This document shows positions 6,501 through 15,133 of a stretch of DNA of 64,000 nucleotides, one piece after another. The notes under the pieces were generated by a model. That model was not told where the DNA came from. It saw nothing but the letters and a program-made list of their open reading frames with translations, and ran no database searches. Location: assembly GCA_934486705.1 (NCBI GenBank), contig CAKSQS010000001.1, forward strand, positions 1 to 64,000. Direction: 5' to 3'. The position numbers and the translations under genes are program-made. The DNA comes from an uncultured Eubacteriales bacterium (GTDB lineage: Bacteria > Bacillota > Clostridia > Oscillospirales > Acutalibacteraceae). Numbering within the stretch: position 1 is the stretch's first letter; every line of letters begins with the position of its first letter.

Positions 6501-9042
6501 GGAATTCGCGGCTTATCTGCCCGCAGGCGGGGCATTGAGAATAACCTATAACCCCATAAGATACGGCAAAACAAGCATTATCGCCGCACCGCAGGCTGAC
6601 GGAAACTTTAGTTTTACGGTTAAAAGGCTGCACGGCGGAACAGAGGAAGAATTATTTTCGGGCGCGGGCGAGTCGGCGTATACGGTAAATGCCGATTGCA
6701 CGCTTGAAAACGGCGATAGGCTGATTTTTGAGGCTGCGGGTGCGGAAAATATAAGCCTCGGCAGTATTGCGATAAACACCGCAGGCGTGTATCCCACGGC
6801 AAACGAGCCCGATTCAAACATATTTATATCTTCGCTCGATTACCCGTATGCGGATGAAGATTACACCGGCGAGTATAACGACCGCAGCGGCATATGGAGC
6901 TTTGGCGTATTGAACCGCGAAAACGGAAAGTTCCGTGCCGAAAGCGCGAATTATTACGACTGTGCGTTCGGCAAGCACCTTTACAGTAAAGAGCATTTGA
7001 GCGGCTACAGGTTTGAGGATAAGCTTTTGTATGCCGATATTACGGAAAAAAGCGGTATATCCTTAGGCTTTAAAGCGCCCTACGGCGGGAGATTCGAGTT
7101 TTCGGCGGGGCTTGGCACGGCAAACGCGGTAACCGCCGATATATATTACCGATTACTCAAAAACGGCGAGACCGTATGGCCCGAAAACGGCGAATGGCAG
7201 CTTGCGGCGGGAGCGGATAAAAATACGGCAATTGAAATTCCGCTTTTGTATTTCGATTTGCAGGAGGGCGACAGGGTAAGCCTGCAAATATATTCCGATA
7301 AAATTTCGGGCGGCGATAAAGCGGAGCTTGCGCTTAATTCCCCGCAGTTCAGGCTGTATGCGCCCGAGCAGCTTTCAAATTCCGATTTTACCGCGAGTAT
7401 CTTCACGCCTTACGGCTCTGTGCCGTTTGCGGGGCTGGACTTTGAGGCGGGGCATACTGTAAGCAATGCGCCCGCAAGCGGCAGCGTATGGAATTTTGAG
7501 TTTATAGATCTGCTTGAAAACGGCGGCGTGCAAAGCAAAACGCCGAGGGAAATAAAAGCCAACGAGTATAAACACCAGCTTACGAACGACATTATTTCCT
7601 ATAAAAACAGGCACAATAACCCCAATTATATGGTTTACGGCGATAAGCTTGAATTAAGGGTATTTACCTCGCTTGATAAACAAAGCGGCTCTCGCACGGA
7701 AACGGCGGGGGAAAGTCTGCGGTTTGTTTCTCCCAAGGAGTGCGAGGCGGTGCTTACGGGCGCACCGACCTTAAGCCGCGATTTGCAGGCAGGGCAAAGG
7801 GTTTATTTCAGAATACTTCATAACGGAAAAACGGTATACCCCGAAAGCGGTTGGGAAATTTTTGAGGGTGAAAAGAAAAAGTCCGATTTCACCGAAATGC
7901 GGCTCTCCCTTAAAAAATCCGACGAGATAAAATATCAGTTTTATACCGACGCGGACGACGAAGTGCTTGAGACTTATAACGGGAAGACCTGCAATGAAAT
8001 TATAGTTTTCAGCCCGTCGGTTGCGGTTACCGAATCGGTTGCGACTTCAAAATCCAACTTCAATTTCGTAAATGATATGGCGGGTATAAACCTACAACTC
8101 AGCCCGTTTTGGAAAACGCAGTATACGTATAATATAGAAAGCCCCGAATGGACGAATATGGAAATTTACCGCTCCGGCTGGAGATATTGGACAGCGGCAG
8201 AGGAAAATTACATAGGTATATCCCCCACGGGCGCGGGAGAATTCTGGCTTTCCAACAACGCATACAAGAAGGCGGAAAACCCCGCCGCGGCGGCGCTTTA
8301 TACCGCACAGGCAAACGGGTACATTCAGTTTAACAAAATGACCGTTAAAATGCTCAAAACCGATATGTTCCCCGCGGCGCGGTTCAGAATAACGAAAAAC
8401 TGCGAAACGGTATACCCCGAGGACGGCGGCTGGCAGCTGATAGACGACAGCACCTCGCTGCAGTTGGACGAAATGCTTATTGCAATAGAAAAGGGCGATG
8501 AGGTTCGTTTTGAAATTGCCGCAAACGAGCCGCTTGAAAACGGCAAACAGCTGAAAGTGGCGCTTAACCCGAAATTTATTTACAGCAGATACGGCGCGGT
8601 ATATTCAAAGGATAAGGACATTTTCGGAATGTTGGATAAGGAAATGTACAGCTTTTTCAAGGAAAAGGCGGCTTCGGAATTTGATACCGCCCCGCAGGAA
8701 AGCAGGAAAAGCTCGCAAAGCTTTATTGAGCGGCAGGGCTTACTTGAAGACAGCTGGCTTGCAAAGCTGCTGAAAATTTTCGGGAACAGGGACGGAAATA
8801 CCGCCTCGGTCGGCGAGCATATACAGGAAACGCCCGGTTCGGACGGATATTACATTCCCGGTACGTCGGATAAAATAATAAAACGGCGGCGGAAAATAAC
8901 CACCTTTGTTTCGGGCGGAATACCCACATACGCGGTGGTGCTGATTGCCGTGGGAGCGGCTGCAGTGCTGACGGGCGGTGTGATTTTACTTATTATATTC
9001 ATTAAACGGAGAAAAAGAAGAAAGGTGAATGTAAAGCTATGA
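3517..9042 (+). CDS. Giant membrane-anchored surface protein with FN3 and seven tandem beta-type units
   Basis: 1841 residues, not assigned to a named family. A hydrophobic N-terminal segment (about 18-38, IVIGAAVALSSVIGLFIAGA) and a C-terminal transmembrane helix (about 1800-1825) followed by a very basic tail (KRRKRRK) place the bulk outside the cell, anchored at one or both ends. A fibronectin III-like domain lies near 90-175 and a module shared with the dockerin proteins downstream near 190-385. From about 380 to 1695 come seven tandem units of about 165-230 residues; six carry a variant of R-[VIL]-x-x-N-G-x-x-[VI]-[YW]-P-E followed by a tryptophan, and the fourth is degenerate. The start is TTG, with GAAAGGA at 3501-3507. 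The next gene overlaps by ATGA. A glycan-binding or scaffold role is inferred. Confidence 0.8.
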   Translation: MFKQIKGSFKNGISHTLPIVIGAAVALSSVIGLFIAGAQPEQNTPSVYYPLKGAVSKNGGFVKDFYESSDWSFQGKDFGTGATAFETENEDFSKPAAETAEDGKSARVKWNVADGADEYRVSVLSGNAFIAGSPFITADTYADISGLKENSEYFVQINAFKGGKRISSSAIGSFFTYGKAGNEKTLIKGDSKSNTANFKGVKEFEDGTRALYYTDEKAGWVNLIFGGGNTLSFGEDTKALAFRFGQERLDGENGKWLSPAFKPLIDTTNNDSYSGSNVAVYYVTDDGEVFESGTGGNTRFNSLKYPQFKSGWVIIPSALFKSSYFKGDTKHRFILTVEQLYEISYDSAKNTYSRSQKQVTFSNYNLYFSDFCAVTDMNLFLKSLTYRGSEADKSISVVYGHDVQSKNGFTLSNKSTGTGYTFGYDDNGKTHTTLSYKFVNAGDHNYGMSLGFKAEESGVYDFSSLIKTENCKRNADIYYRVLKEEEGGELSPLWPINGEWHVVSCTAANGYYAEIAPDCTEAELKAGEKLRLEAYAEFADKTDGEVEIRLCNTSLVKTETAAAGSDKITEYSAAAYTDRFRNETAQSKGYYGSGSNRFNISAFDTEDTARDLAFTSYSGRDGYFTEYESSGIGYRTDINGGSATIVTNSSAKYGTAFTFLSPKSGVAELSFENPEGGNGRFRVLANGKQIYPETGWSEETGALAKSIEILAGDTVRLEHYVNKAQPAETVLGDVKLTVTEKANTSNLPGNGYYSTLWTRPFGGKVYNGAYDQAGNVWSFDLIDKNSQTLNGNMFSSRLGGLVYNSEIGTGAGYIFKNDEIILKLESEKSGAALCFKAPETGYYDYGYTFARTLGEGNVRYRLLHGDKTVNDPEVIPAGTEKINLSGEIFLKKDESLKFELFAETAVSPLEISLGAPTVIKGASVTPNADGNIAAYAPAKFIRAENGYAGEIRLDGKRFEFGIAAGGNIYPLNTADYRTRRLYSRETGGGISLSGGEFAAYLPAGGALRITYNPIRYGKTSIIAAPQADGNFSFTVKRLHGGTEEELFSGAGESAYTVNADCTLENGDRLIFEAAGAENISLGSIAINTAGVYPTANEPDSNIFISSLDYPYADEDYTGEYNDRSGIWSFGVLNRENGKFRAESANYYDCAFGKHLYSKEHLSGYRFEDKLLYADITEKSGISLGFKAPYGGRFEFSAGLGTANAVTADIYYRLLKNGETVWPENGEWQLAAGADKNTAIEIPLLYFDLQEGDRVSLQIYSDKISGGDKAELALNSPQFRLYAPEQLSNSDFTASIFTPYGSVPFAGLDFEAGHTVSNAPASGSVWNFEFIDLLENGGVQSKTPREIKANEYKHQLTNDIISYKNRHNNPNYMVYGDKLELRVFTSLDKQSGSRTETAGESLRFVSPKECEAVLTGAPTLSRDLQAGQRVYFRILHNGKTVYPESGWEIFEGEKKKSDFTEMRLSLKKSDEIKYQFYTDADDEVLETYNGKTCNEIIVFSPSVAVTESVATSKSNFNFVNDMAGINLQLSPFWKTQYTYNIESPEWTNMEIYRSGWRYWTAAEENYIGISPTGAGEFWLSNNAYKKAENPAAAALYTAQANGYIQFNKMTVKMLKTDMFPAARFRITKNCETVYPEDGGWQLIDDSTSLQLDEMLIAIEKGDEVRFEIAANEPLENGKQLKVALNPKFIYSRYGAVYSKDKDIFGMLDKEMYSFFKEKAASEFDTAPQESRKSSQSFIERQGLLEDSWLAKLLKIFGNRDGNTASVGEHIQETPGSDGYYIPGTSDKIIKRRRKITTFVSGGIPTYAVVLIAVGAAAVLTGGVILLIIFIKRRKRRKVNVKL

Positions 9043-10487
9043 AAAAACTGATTGGTCGTATTTTACCGCTCACCCTTGCGGCGGCAATGCTTTTTTCGGC
9101 TGCGGGCTGCGGCGAAAAGGTGACTCAAAGCGAGTCGTGGGTGGATGAGGAAATAGTGGTATCGGGCAGCGAGGGCAAGTATGTTTCGGGAACATCTGGC
9201 ACATCAGGCAACGGTACGGACAATAAATTCGGCGATAATGCCGCCGCGCCGAGCACCAAAACCGATATAAACCTGAAAGGCGCAGAGGTAGTTATATCAA
9301 GCTACGGCGACGCCTCGCAGCCGGGAACGGCGGTTTACAAAAACGAGCAGAAGCTTATACAGGAAATTGAGAAAAAATATAACTGCAAGCTTAGCTTTAA
9401 GTACATAACCGACGCGAACGTACACAACAAGACCTGGGTAACACAGGCCTCGGCGGGCGTAAAATTTGCGGACATTGTGGGTATAAACACCGAGTTTCTT
9501 ATGCCCTCGCAGATAATGAAGGGCTACATTGCCCCGATAGATTCATATTTTGATTTTAACGACGCCGCCCTGAACGGCAAAAAAATGAATATGGTAAGCT
9601 ACAAGGGCAAGCATTATATGGTATTCCCGAGCACGTGGCAAAACGCGCCCAACGGGCTGTGGTTCAATAAGGCGCTCTTCTCCAAATTCGGCGTAAAAAC
9701 ACCCGCTGATTACGTTAAGGAAAACAACTGGAACTGGAACACATTCCTTGAATGCGCAAAGGCTATGACGAGAACCGACGGCGGAAAGAACTATTACGGC
9801 TTTGCAATGCAAAAGGGCACGGTTAGAGTGTTCTTGCAGTCAAACGGATTGCCGGTATCGCTTGTACGTGCCAATAAGGACGGCTCGCACAGTCTTGTTT
9901 TAAGCGAGGAAAAGGCGCTTACGGCAATGCAGTTTGCAAAGGATCTTTTCAATAAAGAAAACGTTACCACCGGCAACCTGACCGACAGCGAAAGCACATG
10001 GAAAAAGGGCTTTGCGGCAATGATATTCGGGCCTTACTATAACGGCACCGCGTATATGGAAGGCTTGGGCTCGGCAAATGCGGGCTTTACATTCCTGCCG
10101 CTCGGCAAAAACGCAAAGGATTACACCGAGGTGTATAAATCCTACTGCGGAAAGGGCTGGATAATTCCCGCAACCGTTAAAAACCCGAAAGAAATATCAA
10201 AGGTGCTGTACGACTGGATATATCCGTATTCATGGAAACAGACCTGGAGCGATTATCACGAGAAATTCTTCGGGGATTCGCAGTCGCTTAACACCGCAAA
10301 GGAAATGACCAACATAGCGTCGCGTAATTTTGAGCTTGACGCTACAAAGTACGATTTTATAACCAATAATATTGCTTGGGGCGCGCTCGGCGTAGATACC
10401 GACCAAAGCCCGCAGGCGTATGCGGCGTCGGTTGCGGCGGACGCTGCGGCAGAGCTTAACCAGGTCTGGGCGGGCTATCAGCCTTAA
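9039..10487 (+). CDS. Sugar ABC transporter substrate-binding lipoprotein
   Basis: 482 residues, an extracellular solute-binding protein of the carbohydrate (CUT1) type. The signal peptide ends in a lipobox (FSAAGC, cysteine at about 26), so it is anchored to the outer face of the membrane. A low-complexity Ser/Thr/Gly linker follows (SGTSGTSGNGTDNK), then the two-lobed binding domain with typical segments KYNCKLSFKYITDANVHNKT and GYIAPIDSYFDFND, and a ligand-type aromatic region near WQNAPNGLWFNKALFSKFG. It overlaps the preceding stop by four bases. A stable hairpin follows at 10497-10530. It would deliver oligosaccharide to one of the permease pairs downstream; the ligand cannot be read from sequence. 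Confidence 0.9.
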   Translation: MKKLIGRILPLTLAAAMLFSAAGCGEKVTQSESWVDEEIVVSGSEGKYVSGTSGTSGNGTDNKFGDNAAAPSTKTDINLKGAEVVISSYGDASQPGTAVYKNEQKLIQEIEKKYNCKLSFKYITDANVHNKTWVTQASAGVKFADIVGINTEFLMPSQIMKGYIAPIDSYFDFNDAALNGKKMNMVSYKGKHYMVFPSTWQNAPNGLWFNKALFSKFGVKTPADYVKENNWNWNTFLECAKAMTRTDGGKNYYGFAMQKGTVRVFLQSNGLPVSLVRANKDGSHSLVLSEEKALTAMQFAKDLFNKENVTTGNLTDSESTWKKGFAAMIFGPYYNGTAYMEGLGSANAGFTFLPLGKNAKDYTEVYKSYCGKGWIIPATVKNPKEISKVLYDWIYPYSWKQTWSDYHEKFFGDSQSLNTAKEMTNIASRNFELDATKYDFITNNIAWGALGVDTDQSPQAYAASVAADAAAELNQVWAGYQP

Positions 10488-10496
10488 GGCTTTTAC

Positions 10497-10530
10497 CTAC
10501 CGGGATATAAATGGGTTTATATCCCGGTAG
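10497..10530 (+). promoter_or_regulatory. Intercistronic hairpin after the binding-protein gene
   Basis: A perfect 15-bp stem (loop TGGG) lies ten bases after the stop. There is no T-run, so it more likely stabilises the upstream message than terminates it. Such hairpins commonly let binding proteins be made in excess over permeases. Confidence 0.55.
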
Positions 10531-10572
10531 CCGAATTATCGGCGGTTTTCAAATAATTTACGGAAGAATGTG

Positions 10573-13332
10573 ATGAAAGTGAGAATAAAAAGCAGAATTT
10601 TCGCGCTTATATCCGCTGCGGTTTTGCTGTTGCAGGCGGCGTATGTCGGCGCGGCGGCTCTGCCGAACGGCGATAACGGCAGCTATACCGCAGCGGACGC
10701 TTCATCACAACCTGCATACCTGAATTATTTGAAAACAGTCGAAAATACATATCCCGAGGGCTCGTTTGCGGCGGAAAACCAAAGTGCGGAGCTGCGGCAG
10801 GGGCAGACCCACACCGCACACGTAAGGGTAAGCGCCGCAGGACTGTATGCAGTAAAGCTGACGTACAGGGTGGAAGAGTCTAAGGGTCAGTATCCGTCGG
10901 TTGCGGTGGCGGTGAACGGCAAAGTTCCCTACCGAGAGGCGGCGGCAATAAATCTTATGCGGCGGTGGGAAAACGCCGAAAAGGATATAAAGGGTCTTAC
11001 AAACGATACTATTCCCGAGCAAAGCGAGGTAAGCGCGGAGCAGACCGTTTATCTTAGAGATAATTCCGAGTATTACGGCGGCATTTTATACTTTTATCTG
11101 AACGCGGGCGAAAACAGGGTGGATATATACCAAAACGCCGAAAGCATTAAAATTTCGGGCTTGGTATTTGAAAATTACATATCGCCCAAAGCCTATACCG
11201 AGGCAAAGACCGAGCTGCACGGCGAAGCCTATAATGGAGAGCCCGTAATAATAGAGGGCGAAAGCGCGGTATATAAATCGGACGCGTCGCTTTATGCGAT
11301 AAACGACGCGTCAAGCGCGGGGGTAAGCCCCTCAAGCCCCTATAAAAAATATCTCAACGCAATTGGCGGCTCTGCATGGAGCAGCCCGGGGCAGTACCTT
11401 GAATGGGAATTTAACGCCCCCGAGGACGGGTTATACAAAATAGCGGTTAAATACCGACAAAGCACCAAAATCGGTATGAACAGCTACCGCAGAATAACAA
11501 TAGACGGAGCAGATCCCTATAGCGAGCTTGAAGAAACGGAATTTGCCTATTCGCCCGCATATAACAATCTGATTTTAAGCGATGAAAACGGCGAGCCCAT
11601 GGCGTTTTATTTAACAAAGGGCAGCCACGTTTTAAGAATGGAAACGGTTATAGGCAGGCTGGGCGAGGTGCTGCCGTATCTTGAAGAAGCGGTGCGCGGG
11701 CTTAATACCGCATACCGCAGCATTATAATGGTGACTGGCTCAAACCCCGATACATTGCGGGATTACCGCTTGGAAGAGGTAATTCCCGATACAATAAAGC
11801 TGCTTGATACCGAGCGTGAGGAATTAGAGCGGTTATTCGATAAAATATCCGAAATAACGGGCGGCGGGTCTTCGGGCACTAAAATAATAGGCACGGTTAA
11901 AAAACAGCTGGCAGAGTTTGTAGACGACCCTTACAATCTTACAAGCTCGCTTGCCGATTTCAAATCCAACATATCGTCGCTCGGCAACTGGCTTACCGAG
12001 GCAAAGTCGCAGCCGCTGAGCATTGATTATATAACCGTTGCGGGAGCTGCTCAAAGCATTGCCCCCGCAAAGCCCGGATTTTTGAAAGCGCTTAAATACA
12101 GCCTGCAATCCTTTCTTTACACTTTTACCGATGAATACAGAAACCACTCGGGGCAAGAGGATGTTATAACCGTATGGATAAGCTCGGGCGCGGCGCAGCA
12201 TGCCGTTGTTAATCAGCTTACTCGCGCGGCGTATAACGAGAGCACGGGGCAAAGGGTTGAGGTAAAGTTGGTTACAACCTCGCTTATTTCGGCTATAATT
12301 GCAAAAAAAGCGCCCGATATATGCTTGGGCGTAGCCCCCGACGCCGTAATGAATTACGCCTACCGCGGAGCGGTTGCGGATCTTGCGCAATTTGCCGATT
12401 ATAAAGAGGTGGCGGGCAGATTCAGGGAGAGCGCGGCTGTGCCCGTGACCTACGGCGAGCATACATACGCGCTGCCGCTTACGCAGACATACCCAATGCT
12501 TTTTTACCGCACGGATATTTTAGAGGATATGGGTATAAAGCTCCCGCGGGACTGGGACGGTGTAATTTCGGCAATGGCGGCGCTTAAAAAGAAAAACCTT
12601 GAGTTCGGAGTACCGTCCGACATACATTCGTTTTTAACGCTGCTGTTCCAAAAGGGCGGAACGCTTTACAACAGTGATTTAAGCGCGGGCACGGTTGCCG
12701 ATTATAACTCTATTGAGGCGTTTACCACCTTTTCAAGCTGGTTTACCGAGTATAAATCGCCCATTTCCTTTAACGGGCAGCAGCGTTTCAGAACGGGTGA
12801 AATGCCGCTTATGATAGCGGACTACTCAATGTATAACAATCTGAATGTTTTAGCCCCTGAAATAAAGAATATGTGGGGCGTTGCAATGATTCCGGGAACA
12901 TACAGGGAAAACGCGCTTGACCGCAGCGTTGCCGCAACAGGCACGTACGCCGTGATACTAAACGAGAAAAAGAAGGACGCCGCGTGGGATTTTCTTAAAT
13001 GGTGGACCTCAGCCGATATTCAGGCGACATACGCAAAGCGGCTTGAAATGGCGCTCGGACAGTCGGGAAGATACAACACGGCGAATTTGCAGGCGTTTGA
13101 AACGCTCGGCTACCCGGCAGAGGTTTGCGCGCTTATAAAGGAGCAGGGCGAATTTGCGGTGGGCGTGCCCAATGCGCCGGGCGGGTATTATGTATCGCGT
13201 TATCTTACAAACGCGCTTAACAAGGTTTTGTACCGGGGTGAAATACCCGGGAACGCACTGCACGGCTTTGCGAAGACAATAGACGACGAAATAGCCTACA
13301 AGCGAGAGGAATTCGGGCTTGACGGCAAGTGA
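10573..13332 (+). CDS. Substrate-binding protein fused to N-terminal CBM-like domains
   Basis: About 919 residues with a cleavable signal peptide (LISAAVLLLQAAYVGAAA). Residues about 45-210 and 225-375 look like two carbohydrate-binding-type beta sandwiches: the first has LRDNSEYYGGILYFYLNAGE, the second has IIEGESAVY and SSPGQYLEWEF, reminiscent of CBM6/35. A mainly helical stretch (about 375-500) leads to a C-terminal solute-binding domain (about 530-910) with VTYGEHTYALPLTQTYPMLF and MWGVAMIPGTYRENALDRS. No lipobox is seen. ATG 10573 is chosen over an in-frame GTG at 10570; GGAAGA precedes both. Fusion of CBM-like and transport domains implies capture of polymer-bound or long ligands. It sits directly before a permease pair. 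Confidence 0.8.
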   Translation: MKVRIKSRIFALISAAVLLLQAAYVGAAALPNGDNGSYTAADASSQPAYLNYLKTVENTYPEGSFAAENQSAELRQGQTHTAHVRVSAAGLYAVKLTYRVEESKGQYPSVAVAVNGKVPYREAAAINLMRRWENAEKDIKGLTNDTIPEQSEVSAEQTVYLRDNSEYYGGILYFYLNAGENRVDIYQNAESIKISGLVFENYISPKAYTEAKTELHGEAYNGEPVIIEGESAVYKSDASLYAINDASSAGVSPSSPYKKYLNAIGGSAWSSPGQYLEWEFNAPEDGLYKIAVKYRQSTKIGMNSYRRITIDGADPYSELEETEFAYSPAYNNLILSDENGEPMAFYLTKGSHVLRMETVIGRLGEVLPYLEEAVRGLNTAYRSIIMVTGSNPDTLRDYRLEEVIPDTIKLLDTEREELERLFDKISEITGGGSSGTKIIGTVKKQLAEFVDDPYNLTSSLADFKSNISSLGNWLTEAKSQPLSIDYITVAGAAQSIAPAKPGFLKALKYSLQSFLYTFTDEYRNHSGQEDVITVWISSGAAQHAVVNQLTRAAYNESTGQRVEVKLVTTSLISAIIAKKAPDICLGVAPDAVMNYAYRGAVADLAQFADYKEVAGRFRESAAVPVTYGEHTYALPLTQTYPMLFYRTDILEDMGIKLPRDWDGVISAMAALKKKNLEFGVPSDIHSFLTLLFQKGGTLYNSDLSAGTVADYNSIEAFTTFSSWFTEYKSPISFNGQQRFRTGEMPLMIADYSMYNNLNVLAPEIKNMWGVAMIPGTYRENALDRSVAATGTYAVILNEKKKDAAWDFLKWWTSADIQATYAKRLEMALGQSGRYNTANLQAFETLGYPAEVCALIKEQGEFAVGVPNAPGGYYVSRYLTNALNKVLYRGEIPGNALHGFAKTIDDEIAYKREEFGLDGK

Positions 13333-13348
13333 AAGGTTTGTGTTTTAA

Positions 13349-14245
13349 TTGAGCGGTAATTTTTCCTCAAATTGGAAAAAGCATAGAGTTTCGGTGCTTT
13401 TTGCACTTCCCTTTTTGACGCTGTTTTTCATATTTGTTGTAATACCCGTATTCACGGCGGTGGTTATAAGCTTTACACGCTACAGCATTTTAAATCCGCC
13501 CGAGTTTGTGGGGCTGCAAAATTATCTTCGCCTGTTTTTAAAGGACGAAATATTCATAAATGCGCTTAAATTTACACTGCTTTTTGCCGTGATTTCCGCG
13601 CCGCTTTCCATGCTTGCCTGCCTTATTGTGGCATGGATGATAAACGATTTTCCGCCTATTATGCGCGCGGTGCTTACTTTTGTGTTTTACGCGCCCTCGC
13701 TTTCGGGCGGCGCGGTGGTTATATGGCAGCTTATATTCAGCGGCGATTCCTACGGCTTTGCAAATAACGCGCTTGCAAAGCTCGGTATTATTACAGAGCC
13801 GGTGCAATGGCTTTCGGATACGAAATATATGTTCGGAATACTGCTGGCGGTTACGCTGTGGGGAAGTCTCGGAACGGGCTTTCTTTCCTACGTTGCGGCG
13901 TTCAGGGGTATAGATGTGAGCCTTTATGAGGCTGCGGCGGTTGACGGCGTTAAAAACCGCGTACAGGAGCTTTGGTATATCACTGTGCCCGCGCTGCGCC
14001 CGCAAATGCTCTTTTCGGCGCTTATTTCAATAACAGGCTCGTTCAGCGTGGGGGCTGTAAGCAGCGCGCTGTTCGGAAACCCGAGCCCGAACTACGGCGC
14101 GCACACCGTGGTGCTGCATATGGAGGACTACGCAAACGTGCGGTACGAGTTGGGCATGGCGTGCGCTATGGCTACGGTGCTTTTCCTGCTTACGGTTGCG
14201 GCAAACAGGCTTTCGGGTAAATTTATTTCAAGAATCGGCAGGTAA
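13349..14245 (+). CDS. Sugar ABC transporter permease, MalF type (pair 1)
   Basis: 298 residues with six predicted membrane helices, starting at TTG with GAAAGG twelve bases upstream. The cytoplasmic EAA loop that contacts the ATPase is intact: EAAAVDGVKNRVQELW followed by ITVPALRP. The N terminus (VLFALPFLTLFFIFVVIPVF) and the FVGLQNYL motif are typical of MalF/UgpA-like CUT1 permeases. It begins 17 bases after the CBM-fused binding protein and is followed by its MalG-type partner, so those proteins probably form one importer. No ATPase gene is nearby. Confidence 0.92.
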   Translation: MSGNFSSNWKKHRVSVLFALPFLTLFFIFVVIPVFTAVVISFTRYSILNPPEFVGLQNYLRLFLKDEIFINALKFTLLFAVISAPLSMLACLIVAWMINDFPPIMRAVLTFVFYAPSLSGGAVVIWQLIFSGDSYGFANNALAKLGIITEPVQWLSDTKYMFGILLAVTLWGSLGTGFLSYVAAFRGIDVSLYEAAAVDGVKNRVQELWYITVPALRPQMLFSALISITGSFSVGAVSSALFGNPSPNYGAHTVVLHMEDYANVRYELGMACAMATVLFLLTVAANRLSGKFISRIGR

Positions 14246-14273
14246 ACAAAGGCAGTTGGGGGGAAGAACAGAT

Positions 14274-15128
14274 ATGTCGCACTCGGGCACGAGATTTAAA
14301 AGGGGCAAAGCGGGAAACGCCGTTATGTTTCTTTTTATAGCGGTTATCGGTATATTTATGCTGATTCCGTTTATATACATCATAAATAACGCATTCAAGC
14401 CGATAGAGGAGCTTTTCCGTTTTCCGCCGAGAATTTTTGTGCAAAACCCTACGCTTTCTAATTTTGTTACAATGTTCAATTTGTTAAGCGAAACGGCAAT
14501 GCCGTTTTCACGGTATGTTTTCAACACGGTCTTTCTTACGGTAACGGGCGCTGCGGGGCAGATAATACTGGCGTCGCTCTGCGCGTATTCGCTTGCCATG
14601 ATACCGTTTCCCGGCAGCAAATTTGTTTTTAAAATAATAGTTTTTTCGCTTATGTTCAGCAGCACGGTAACCGCCGTGCCGTCAACGATAATTTTTGCGA
14701 AATTGGGTCTTATAGACACATATGCGGGTATGCTTTTGCCGGTGCTTGTATCTACCATGGGGCTGTACCTTATGAAGCAGTTTATGGAAAGCGCCATTTC
14801 TCCCACACTTTTGGAGGCGGGTAGAATTGACGGCGCGGGCGAGCTTAGAATTTTCTTTAAAATTGCAATGCCGCTTTTAAAGCCCGCGTGGCTCACGCTT
14901 ATAATTCTTTCCATTCAGTCGCTTTGGGGCGCGCAAAGCGCCAATACATACAGCGAGGTATACAAAACCCTGACGCAGGCGTTTTCGCAAATAGCGGTCG
15001 GCGGAATTGAAAGAACCGGCGCGGGCGCGGCAATTTCGCTTATTATGGTTTCCGTACCGATGGTGTGCTTTATAGTAATGCAGTCTAACATTATAGATAC
15101 TATGGCGTCTTCCGGTATAAAGGGGTAG
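14274..15128 (+). CDS. Carbohydrate ABC transporter permease, MalG type (pair 1)
   Basis: 284 residues from the ATG at 14274, which has a GGGGGG-AAG ribosome site eight bases upstream; a longer frame from 14196 would overlap the preceding permease by 50 bases and has no such site. Six membrane helices are visible, the first at MFLFIAVIGIFMLIPFIYII. The EAA loop reads LLEAGRIDGAGELRIFFK then IAMPLLKP, with the first alanine pair altered to EAG, which is common in MalG homologues. It completes the first permease pair and ends five bases before the NHL protein. Confidence 0.92.
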   Translation: MSHSGTRFKRGKAGNAVMFLFIAVIGIFMLIPFIYIINNAFKPIEELFRFPPRIFVQNPTLSNFVTMFNLLSETAMPFSRYVFNTVFLTVTGAAGQIILASLCAYSLAMIPFPGSKFVFKIIVFSLMFSSTVTAVPSTIIFAKLGLIDTYAGMLLPVLVSTMGLYLMKQFMESAISPTLLEAGRIDGAGELRIFFKIAMPLLKPAWLTLIILSIQSLWGAQSANTYSEVYKTLTQAFSQIAVGGIERTGAGAAISLIMVSVPMVCFIVMQSNIIDTMASSGIKG

Positions 15129-15133
15129 ATTAA

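Noticed and set aside
14228..14914. 228-codon minus-strand frame within the permease gene
   Set aside because: Antisense shadow of an intact MalG-type permease.
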